Positions 3,384 through 8,994 of a stretch of DNA of 8,994 nucleotides are shown piece after piece (the first letter of the stretch is position 1; each line of letters opens with the position of its first letter). The stretch is taken from positions 1 through 8,994 of the forward strand of contig CAMWVK010000033.1 in assembly GCA_947177675.1 (NCBI GenBank). The letters run 5' to 3'. The position numbers and the translations under genes are program-made. A model generated the notes under the pieces. It was not told the DNA's origin, did no database searches, and saw only the letters and a program-made list of their open reading frames with translations. Source of the DNA: an uncultured Mucispirillum sp. (lineage in GTDB: Bacteria > Chrysiogenota > Deferribacteres > Deferribacterales > Mucispirillaceae).

Positions 3384-4559
3384 ATGGATAAAATAGATGA
3401 TAAAAAATGGTCAGAAGTATCTGCAAATATTGAAGAAAAAATCAAACAAAATAAAAGCAAAAGCAAAAAAGCAGAGTTAGACTCTTCGCCTATGGCTCAG
3501 AGTGACAAAAGCACCACCCTGTGTCATTCTGAGTGGGCTGAAAGCCCCGAAGAATCTATTGACGCTTATAAACTTGAAGCAGAACATCAAGCAGCTGCTG
3601 CTATGGTAGAAGCAAACATGGCAGAGTTCCATGCAGAACAGCAGGAAATTAAAGAAAAAGCACAGGCAGAAAGAGAAACTCTTATTGCAGAAGCATCTCG
3701 CCTGACAGGCAGAGTGGAAGCGTTAACTTTTGTCTCAAAAGTGGCACACGGTGCCAGTTTAACAACTTTAAAAGAAATTAAAGAAAGTGGAGTATATAAA
3801 GAACTTCCAAATATAAAAACTTGGGAAGATTACTGTTTATCAATAGGTTACAGCCGTAGATATATTGATGAACAGCTTGAAAATTTATCAACACTTAGTG
3901 ATTCACTGTTGGAACTAACCTCCAGTTTTAAATTGGGAACAAAAGACCTTCGTCAACTTCGTAAGCAAGTTAAAGCTGGCAACTTAGAAGTAAAAGAAAG
4001 TGAAGTTATTATTGATGGTGAAGTCATACCTCTTGATGATAAAGACGAGCTTCGTGATGCACTAGATACACTTTTAAAATCTAAATATAAAGAGATAGAA
4101 GAATTAAAAGATGAAATCAAAAATAAAGAAAGCATTATTGAAGATAAAGAGCATGATATTAAACGCTTGCAGGCTTCCAATAACACATTTTTCAAAGACA
4201 AAGAACAGGCAGAGCGTGAGCTTAAGTATTTAAAAGCTGAAGGCTCAATTAATGGAATATTGCTTGATGATAACCCAGACTTTCAGGCTATTAAACAGTG
4301 CGAAAATGAAAGCAGCATTTTAATAGAACGGCTTATAAGACTTGCTGAAAAAGATTTATCTAAATTCAATAAATCTATGCTTGGCGGCACAGTTATTAAA
4401 ATTATGAATGATATGCACAACCTGCATCAAGAATTATGCAGCAAAGGTATTTCTGACTATTTTGGTGATGCTTTTGTTGATGATGATGTTATTGATGCAG
4501 AAAATAATGTTGTTACTCCAAATATGTATCTAAATAATCAAGGCAAAGAAGATGAATAA
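3384..4559 (+). CDS. Coiled-coil protein upstream of the transposase, 391 aa, carrying an in-frame repeat insertion
   Basis: A charged, mostly helical protein. Residues 1-31 are a lysine-rich start. Residues 32-58 are encoded by the second palindromic repeat element. Residues 60-112 form an Ala/Glu/Gln-rich helix. Residues about 113-196 are the most domain-like part (LKEIKESGVYK, TWEDYCLSIGYSRRYIDEQL, LRQLRKQV), with the look of a helix-turn-helix-like module that I recall next to transposases in other Mu-like phages but cannot name. Residues 222-286 are a long coiled coil (heptad-like E/K/L/I). The C-terminal third contains a helical segment and an acidic tail (DAFVDDDVIDAEN). The start at 3384 has GGAGAG upstream; an in-frame ATG at 3363 precedes that site. 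It overlaps the transposase by 8 nt, suggesting linked function, for example as a DNA-binding or oligomerising cofactor. Confidence 0.75.
   Translation: MDKIDDKKWSEVSANIEEKIKQNKSKSKKAELDSSPMAQSDKSTTLCHSEWAESPEESIDAYKLEAEHQAAAAMVEANMAEFHAEQQEIKEKAQAERETLIAEASRLTGRVEALTFVSKVAHGASLTTLKEIKESGVYKELPNIKTWEDYCLSIGYSRRYIDEQLENLSTLSDSLLELTSSFKLGTKDLRQLRKQVKAGNLEVKESEVIIDGEVIPLDDKDELRDALDTLLKSKYKEIEELKDEIKNKESIIEDKEHDIKRLQASNNTFFKDKEQAERELKYLKAEGSINGILLDDNPDFQAIKQCENESSILIERLIRLAEKDLSKFNKSMLGGTVIKIMNDMHNLHQELCSKGISDYFGDAFVDDDVIDAENNVVTPNMYLNNQGKEDE
3477..3557. repeat. Palindromic interspersed repeat element, copy 2 (inside a gene, in frame)
   Basis: An 81-bp element matching the intergenic copy at TTAGACTCTT (3477-3486), TGTCATTCTGAG (3522-3533) and CGAAGAATCT (3548-3557). 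The left arm AGACTCTTCG ... CTCAGAGTGACA is the complement of the right arm with one mismatch in each block, around a 14-nt loop. Each arm carries a small hairpin: GCC-TAT-GGC (3488-3496) and GGGCT-GAA-AGCCC (3535-3547). It is exactly 27 codons long and has no stop in the frame used, so the host gene reads through it as residues 32-58 (LDSSPMAQSDK...LCHSEWAESPEES). Confidence 0.82.
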
Positions 4560-6351
4560 ATCAGAAATAAAAAACTATCTTGAAACTGCTGATAATGTAA
4601 AAGAAGCTATGGAACACTTAGCTTTTAAGCTGGGTGTGTCTTATAAAAGAATGCAGTCTATAGCATTAGAAGCAGGCTTTAGAAGAAGGCAGGAAAGGAG
4701 CAATAAAGGCGAAACATCATGCCCTACAGATGTTATTGATTTAATAGCTGCTCGTGTTCGTATTTCTATCAAAAAAGGGGCTAAAGATGCTTTTGGTATT
4801 AATACTACCATAAAAAAAGAGTATGAAACTTTAATTGAAGAAGGTGTTAATATACCTGTCAGTTATGAAAGAATATGCACTCTTTTAAAAAACATGCAGC
4901 TTGATAGAAAAAGCCTTACAACTGCTACTCCATTTGTGCGTTTGGATAGCCTGCATGTAAACCATGTTCATTTGTTTGATATTACTAACTGCCTGCAATG
5001 GCATCTTGAAAAAGGTCATGGCATGAATGAAGAAGATATATCAAAGTGGTTATATCCTAATAAAGTATTAGAAGAAGCTCGTAAAAGAGATATGAAACCT
5101 AAACTTTTAAGATATGTTATGATAGACCATAAAAGCCGTGCTTTCTATTTTCAATATTTCTATACATCAGGCGAACGTGCAGAAAATGGTGCTGAGTTCT
5201 TTTATAATGCATGGGCAGATAAACGCCCTTTAATTGAAAAAACACTTGGCATTGCAGATTATGATGGCATGTATCAGTTTTCAGGCATACCGAAGATTAT
5301 CTATACTGATGGCGGTCCAATCTTTAAAGATACTGCCATTAAAAACTTAATGGCTGCTCTTGGAGTTGAAGTGCTTATTCATAAAACCCACAATCCAAGG
5401 GCAAAAGGCATGGTTGAACGCCATATGAAAATTATAGGTGATAATTTTGAAAGCAATTTAAGACGCTTTAAAATTGAAACCTTAGAAGAATTAAATGCTT
5501 ATGCTCTCGATTGGTGCATAAAGTTTAATAATGAGAGAGTAGTTGCAAAAACTAATAAAACTAGAAGCCAGCTGTGGCGAACAATTAAGTCTGATGAATA
5601 TACATTACTTCCAGGGCTTGATATTTATAATACTCTTATTGCTAAAGAAGATGAAACAAGGGTATTAAATGGCAACTGTGAATTTACTTATAAAGGGCAA
5701 GACTATATTTGTGACAATCCAAATTTTGCAGGGCAAAAAGTAATAATCAAGATACATTTATCAGATTATCCAGCATTGCATTTGCACTTTAATGGCACTG
5801 TTGAAAAAGCATATCCTTTCAGCCGTGACGAATATGGCAGACCGCAAATCGCCCGCACAGGCATTATTGGTGAAAAATATGCAAGCCATGCTGTAACAGA
5901 TGCAGAAATGTTAAAAGAGCATATTGAACAGGTTGCAGAGCGTGTTGACGGTGTAGTCTTTACTGGCAATAATGATAAGCGTATCGCTAAACCTACATTA
6001 AATGCAGCTGCTAAACCAGCCGTGAAAACTAAAAAAGAAACTGTAGCATATCTGAGAGTTCAAGGTGAAATAGTTAAAACAGAAAATCCATACAAACCTG
6101 TTACTAATGAAGTTGTTAGTAACAAATCTCCTAAAGAGCTGAGCAGCAGTGATGACCATGCTCCATTGCTGCTGCCAGTATCTTCTGCAATCGGGATGCT
6201 TATTGCTGAGTATGGTTCAATAACACCAGTGCAAAATAAACGCTTAAAAGCAATGTTTAAAGATGGCGTGCCTAACAACTTATCTGCTACAGAGCTTTAT
6301 AATATGATTAATGCACCTTATATGGAGGTGGATAATGCAAAACTCGCATAA
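4552..6351 (+). CDS. Mu-type DDE transposase (MuA homologue), 599 aa
   Basis: This is the recombinase that cuts the phage ends and joins them to target DNA. Residues 1-55 look like a helix-turn-helix (HLAFKLGVSYKRMQSIALEA), 60-120 a second helical DNA-binding region. The RNase-H-like catalytic core holds D143 (in HVHLFDITNC), D253 (in IIYTDGGPIF) and E289 (in GMVERHMKII); D253 and E289 are separated by 35 residues, the classical DD(35)E spacing. After it comes a beta-rich region (about 375-450, CEFTYKGQDY, HLHFNGTVEKAYPF) like the Mu transposase C-terminal domain, then a linker and a helical tail that in MuA contacts MuB. The first catalytic Asp is at 143 rather than 269 as in MuA, so the N-terminal region is much shorter. 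It overlaps the gene before by 8 nt and the ATPase gene after by 17 nt. Confidence 0.93.
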   Translation: MNKSEIKNYLETADNVKEAMEHLAFKLGVSYKRMQSIALEAGFRRRQERSNKGETSCPTDVIDLIAARVRISIKKGAKDAFGINTTIKKEYETLIEEGVNIPVSYERICTLLKNMQLDRKSLTTATPFVRLDSLHVNHVHLFDITNCLQWHLEKGHGMNEEDISKWLYPNKVLEEARKRDMKPKLLRYVMIDHKSRAFYFQYFYTSGERAENGAEFFYNAWADKRPLIEKTLGIADYDGMYQFSGIPKIIYTDGGPIFKDTAIKNLMAALGVEVLIHKTHNPRAKGMVERHMKIIGDNFESNLRRFKIETLEELNAYALDWCIKFNNERVVAKTNKTRSQLWRTIKSDEYTLLPGLDIYNTLIAKEDETRVLNGNCEFTYKGQDYICDNPNFAGQKVIIKIHLSDYPALHLHFNGTVEKAYPFSRDEYGRPQIARTGIIGEKYASHAVTDAEMLKEHIEQVAERVDGVVFTGNNDKRIAKPTLNAAAKPAVKTKKETVAYLRVQGEIVKTENPYKPVTNEVVSNKSPKELSSSDDHAPLLLPVSSAIGMLIAEYGSITPVQNKRLKAMFKDGVPNNLSATELYNMINAPYMEVDNAKLA

Positions 6352-7495
6352 AAATAAATGCATACTGCTTAAAAAAATCATTGAAGAAAGTGATACATCT
6401 TTAAGTAAATTTGCAGAAATATTTTTAAATTATACTGGGATAAAAATAAGCCGCACTGGCATTTTTAACCTGTTAAATCAAGGCATTATGCCTAAAAGAA
6501 TACCTGATTTTAAATATCATATTGAGAAAATTATAAAAGAAGACTTCCAGCAGGTATTAGAGAAATTAAACATAAAAATAGAAGATATATGGAACATATC
6601 TAAAGAAATGGAGGAAACAACAATGGAAAAATGCGAAGTATTAACTAACGATGCAATGGCTCATTTTGGTGTAAAAGTAGACCCATTTATGCCTGTTCTC
6701 ACAAATGAAAATCAAGTATTAATGTTACAGGCTCATTATTATGCTCTTGAAAATATGCGTATAACTGCAGAAATGTGTTTAATGACAGCAATTACTGGAC
6801 AAGTTGGCAGCGGAAAAACAACTGTCCTTGCTAAATTTAAAAGAACAATCAACAAGCAGGATAAATATATTATTATTCAGCCAAAAACAAGGGAAATCGG
6901 CAGAATTACCACTCGTGAAATATTAGAAGCTATACTGAATAAATTATCAGATGATAAGCCAAAAAGAAACCTTGAAGCATTAAACCGCCAGGTTGAAGAG
7001 CTGCTGCAAAAAACAGCAAACAGCGGTAAAAGATGTATTTTGATAATAGAAGAAAGTCAAGATTTACATACAAACACTATCAAAAAACTTAAAAGATTAT
7101 GGGAAATCGGTGAGGATGAATTTAATCCGCTGCTTGCTATAATTTTAATAGGTCAAACAGAGTTGGCATATAAACTTTATGGCTCTCAAAATATGAACTT
7201 GCGAGAAGTTGCATCACGTATGACACATGTGGAACTTGGTGCAATCAATCATGAATTATATGATTATATCAAGCATAAATGCAAAATGGCTGGCTTGCAG
7301 GTAGAAAAAATCATAACAAAAGATGCCGTAGATACTTTATCTGCTCGGTTTATATCTAAAGATGTAAATGGCAAAGTTACTAATATTGCTTATCCAAATA
7401 AAGTAAACAATGTGATGAAACTTTTAATGAATACAGCTGCAGCAGCTGGTGAAGAAATAATAAATAATGAAGTCATTGAAATGGCTGGAATATAA
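6335..7495 (+). CDS. MuB-type AAA+ ATPase, target-DNA activator, 386 aa
   Basis: An ATP-dependent DNA-binding protein that selects target DNA and stimulates the transposase. Residues about 10-85 form an N-terminal helical/HTH region (LSKFAEIFLNYTGIKISRTG, then IFNLLNQGIMPKRIPDFKYH). The ATPase domain has Walker A GQVGSGKT at 155-162, Walker B CILIIEE at 234-240 and a sensor-1-like IILIGQTEL at 269-277, with a conserved Arg-containing REVASRM segment (290-296). The C-terminal part (about 300-386) is helical. The start at 6335 has GGAGG 6 nt upstream and lies inside the end of the transposase gene; the frame extends to 6311, upstream of the ribosome site. At residue 97 (position 6623) an in-frame ATG has its own GGAGG 8 nt upstream and could give a 290-aa form lacking the HTH region. 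Mu B is 312 aa. Confidence 0.92.
   Translation: MQNSHKNKCILLKKIIEESDTSLSKFAEIFLNYTGIKISRTGIFNLLNQGIMPKRIPDFKYHIEKIIKEDFQQVLEKLNIKIEDIWNISKEMEETTMEKCEVLTNDAMAHFGVKVDPFMPVLTNENQVLMLQAHYYALENMRITAEMCLMTAITGQVGSGKTTVLAKFKRTINKQDKYIIIQPKTREIGRITTREILEAILNKLSDDKPKRNLEALNRQVEELLQKTANSGKRCILIIEESQDLHTNTIKKLKRLWEIGEDEFNPLLAIILIGQTELAYKLYGSQNMNLREVASRMTHVELGAINHELYDYIKHKCKMAGLQVEKIITKDAVDTLSARFISKDVNGKVTNIAYPNKVNNVMKLLMNTAAAAGEEIINNEVIEMAGI
6610..6625 (+). promoter_or_regulatory. Internal ribosome site and start codon in the MuB-like gene
   Basis: GGAGG at 6610-6614 is followed after 8 nt by an in-frame ATG at 6623-6625. Motif and spacing are as good as at the annotated genes of this operon. The codons used (Met-Glu-Glu) produce this sequence by chance easily, so it may be fortuitous. 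Confidence 0.4.
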
Positions 7496-7513
7496 CAAAT
7501 AAGGAGAAATATT

Positions 7514-8035
7514 ATGTATGTAAGATTATCAGATATTGAAAAAGCAGCAAGAGATTTTTCAGCAAAAAGCAAAACATTAAGAAACTATCACGAGCAATTA
7601 AACAGCGAAGTAGATGCTATTAAATCTAAATATTTAGAAGATATTAAAGCAGCATCTATTGAAGCTGGAGAAAGCTATCAAATGCTTTTAACTCTTATTA
7701 ATGATGCATCAGACCTGTTTAAAGATAAACAAAGTATGACGATTGCAGGTGTTAAGTTTGGCTATCGCAAAAAAACAGGTAAAATAGAAATACCTAAAGA
7801 AGAATATACTATTGAAAAAATTAAAGAAATGTATGGCGAAGCAGCAGATGCTTATCTTAACACCAAAGTGTCTGTAGTTAAAAAAGCTATAGACAAACTT
7901 CCAGCAGATGTTTTGCAAAAATTAGGTATCAGCATTACAAGTAACTCTTTAGAAGCTTTTATTAAATTAACTGATGATGAAGTGCAAAAATTAATAGAAG
8001 CAATGATAAAAGAAAGTGCAAAGGTAGCAGAATGA
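7514..8035 (+). CDS. gam: Mu Gam-like host-nuclease inhibitor, 173 aa
   Basis: This belongs to the Mu Gam family of DNA-end-binding proteins, distantly related to Ku, which shield linear phage DNA from host exonucleases such as RecBCD. Residues 1-75 form the long antiparallel helical part (ARDFSAKSKTLRNYHEQLNS, DAIKSKYLEDIKAASIEAGE). The central strand region FKDKQSMTIAGVKFGYRKKT followed by GKIEIPKEE is the typical Gam signature. The C-terminal helical tail is charged. The length is near that of Mu Gam (174 aa). The start at 7514 has GGAG at 7503-7506, 7-8 nt upstream, 18 nt after the ATPase stop. The position right after MuB agrees with the Mu order. It overlaps the next small gene by 4 nt (ATGA). 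Confidence 0.9.
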   Translation: MYVRLSDIEKAARDFSAKSKTLRNYHEQLNSEVDAIKSKYLEDIKAASIEAGESYQMLLTLINDASDLFKDKQSMTIAGVKFGYRKKTGKIEIPKEEYTIEKIKEMYGEAADAYLNTKVSVVKKAIDKLPADVLQKLGISITSNSLEAFIKLTDDEVQKLIEAMIKESAKVAE

Positions 8036-8169
8036 TAGTAAAAATATTTCCTTTGCTGCTTATGATATTAGATTTATGTGCTGCAGGTGTTTACCTGTGG
8101 CACGGTGACATCAGGCATTTTATTTACTGGGTTGCAGCTGCCACACTAACTGCAACCGTTACTTTTTAA
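8032..8169 (+). CDS. Small two-helix membrane protein, 45 aa
   Basis: A short ORF that starts in an ATGA overlap with the end of gam, with AAGG about 7 nt upstream, and stops 11 nt before the GemA-like gene, so it fills the gap exactly. The product has two hydrophobic segments (residues about 5-22, IFPLLLMILDLCAAGVYL; and 30-45, FIYWVAAATLTATVTF) joined by a short polar turn WHGDIRH, suggesting a helical hairpin in the inner membrane. I do not recognise a family. Small hydrophobic proteins at this place occur in other Mu-like phages. Tight packing supports translation. Confidence 0.65.
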   Translation: MIVKIFPLLLMILDLCAAGVYLWHGDIRHFIYWVAAATLTATVTF

Positions 8170-8180
8170 CAGGTGTAAAT

Positions 8181-8735
8181 ATGAAAAAAATGGCAGATAA
8201 AAAGCAGATTCAATTAATACATGTTGCAAAAACGCAGCTTGCTTTAGATGATGAAACTTATAGAGAGACACTAGAATATAGATATAATGTGACATCAGCC
8301 AAAGATTTAACTTATAATCAAGCAAGTAATTTTATTGGCTTTTTATCAGAAAAAGGCTTTAAATTAAAAAAGAAAGCTAAGCCTTTAAAGGCAAAAAAAG
8401 CTGATAATATAATAGAACTTGCAACACCTGCTCAGCATAAATTAATTGATGTGCTTAGAAATAATATAGTATGGAAAGCTGAAAATGGATATGAACTTTA
8501 TATCCAAAAAAGGCTTAAAATCAATAAAGTAATAACAAAACATGATGCCTTTAAGGTAATTAATGCTTTAAAAGGTATGCTTGGTATTACTACTAAAATT
8601 ATAGAATTGCAGGCATTACCATTTCCATGGAATCCTGAAACTAAATGGTTTAATAATCTTGGATGGGCATGGTTTTTTGATATTTCAAAAGGCAGGCTTA
8701 TTAAACTAAACCTACATGGGGAGGAAGTAATATGA
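8181..8735 (+). CDS. gemA: GemA/gp16-like regulatory protein, 184 aa
   Basis: This belongs to the phage gp16/GemA family (DUF1018 type). The N-terminal third carries its typical pattern: IQLIHVAKTQLALDDETYRE, then LEYRYNVTSAKDLTYNQASN and FIGFLSEKGFK (residues about 9-60). A basic linker (KKKAKPLKAKKADN) follows, then a C-terminal domain beginning ATPAQHKLIDVLRNNIVWK and containing KRLKINKVITKHDAFKVINALKGM. In Mu, GemA is an early protein reported to influence host gene expression and DNA topology; the precise activity here is unknown. The start at 8181 has AGGTG a few nt upstream; the Met at residue 4 is an alternative. The stop overlaps the next start by 3 nt within ATGA. Confidence 0.85.
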   Translation: MKKMADKKQIQLIHVAKTQLALDDETYRETLEYRYNVTSAKDLTYNQASNFIGFLSEKGFKLKKKAKPLKAKKADNIIELATPAQHKLIDVLRNNIVWKAENGYELYIQKRLKINKVITKHDAFKVINALKGMLGITTKIIELQALPFPWNPETKWFNNLGWAWFFDISKGRLIKLNLHGEEVI

Positions 8736-8994
8736 AAAAATATGATTTATCACTTCTTACAGTTGAAGACTTCCCTGAAGGATTTAGAGATGTAGTTGAG
8801 GTTATTGGTGTAGAAGCTGCTTATAAGTTATGTGAAACCTTTGGTGGTAATCCTTTTTATGCCCCAAAGTCAGATAGTATTACAAAAAGACTTCGTGATA
8901 ATTCTATTAAAAGAGATTATAAAAATGGTGCATCTATTCAACAATTATGTTTAGATTATAATTTAAGTTCTAATCAAGTTAGAGTTATCTGTTC
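8732..8994 (+). CDS. mor: Mor-family middle transcription activator (partial, cut by right edge)
   Basis: Eighty-seven codons are visible before the window ends. The start at 8732 overlaps the previous stop and is preceded by GGGGAGG with 7 nt spacing. The N-terminal domain (EDFPEGFRDVVEVIGVEAAY, then KLCETFGGNPFYAPKSD) is the dimerisation part of Mor/C activators; the second part (NGASIQQLCLDYNLSSNQVRVI) is the start of their C-terminal helix-turn-helix. In Mu, Mor is the last early protein and activates the middle promoter, leading to the C activator and late genes. Its place after the GemA-like gene fits that scheme. About 20-40 residues are missing at the C-terminus by comparison with the family. 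Confidence 0.88.
   Translation, partial: MKKYDLSLLTVEDFPEGFRDVVEVIGVEAAYKLCETFGGNPFYAPKSDSITKRLRDNSIKRDYKNGASIQQLCLDYNLSSNQVRVIC

Noticed and set aside
3953..4201. Minus-strand frame of 82 codons opposite the coiled-coil gene
   Set aside because: Low-complexity Ser/Leu composition arises from the complement of Glu/Lys/Asp codons; no ribosome site.
5766..6278. Minus-strand frames opposite the transposase
   Set aside because: The plus-strand transposase is unambiguous and these have no independent support.
7390..7918. Minus-strand frames opposite the ATPase end and gam
   Set aside because: Phe/Cys/Ile-rich complements of Lys/Glu-rich coding DNA, without starts or homology.

Overview
The window is the early (lysis/lysogeny and transposition) region of a Mu-like transposable phage or prophage in an AT-rich bacterium. 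Three gene families carry this call: a DD(35)E transposase of the MuA type, a MuB-type AAA+ ATPase directly downstream of it, and then Gam, a GemA/gp16-like protein and the start of a Mor-type activator, in the usual Mu order. Gene starts have clear Shine-Dalgarno sequences and many genes overlap by 1-17 nt, as expected for one long early operon. The host cannot be fixed from this window. Low GC and palindromic repeats carrying the widespread TGTCATTCTGAG...CGAAGAATCT motif would fit an AT-rich gut or sediment Gram-negative (Deferribacterota such as Mucispirillum is one guess, with Brachyspira, Campylobacterota and Fusobacteria as alternatives), at low confidence.

Layout. Positions 1-572 are read leftward: a CI/XRE-type repressor (572-180), and 36 nt beyond it the start of an unknown gene that runs off the left edge. 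Positions 573-768 are the divergent control region. It has two near-identical palindromic operators 30 bp apart, one lying between the -35 and -10 of a good rightward promoter, followed by a leader with nested inverted repeats. From 769 onward everything reads rightward: two tandem Ner-like HTH proteins, two small proteins with similar N-termini, a zinc-ribbon-like protein, a small unknown protein, a palindromic repeat element, and an IclR-type winged-HTH protein. Next comes a hairpin-rich stretch with a terminator-like stem, two tiny ORFs, a 75-aa protein, and a 391-aa coiled-coil protein that carries an in-frame copy of the same repeat element. The transposition module follows: MuA (4552-6351), MuB (6335-7495), Gam (7514-8035), a two-helix membrane peptide, the GemA-like protein, and a Mor-like activator cut by the right edge.

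How it would work, by analogy with Mu: in the lysogen the repressor sits on the paired operators and shuts the rightward promoter. On derepression the early operon is transcribed, the Ner-like proteins probably damp early and repressor transcription, MuA/MuB carry out replicative transposition, Gam protects DNA ends, and Mor turns on the middle phase. The repressor has no visible S24 peptidase domain, so classical RecA-stimulated self-cleavage is unlikely.

The least expected features are the two copies of a palindromic mini-element with different but self-complementary hairpin tips, one of them exactly 27 codons long inside the coiled-coil gene; the paralogous gene pairs; a strong internal start in MuB that would remove its N-terminal HTH region; and the unknown gene in the repressor operon. 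No complete new system outside the Mu-like scheme is evident.
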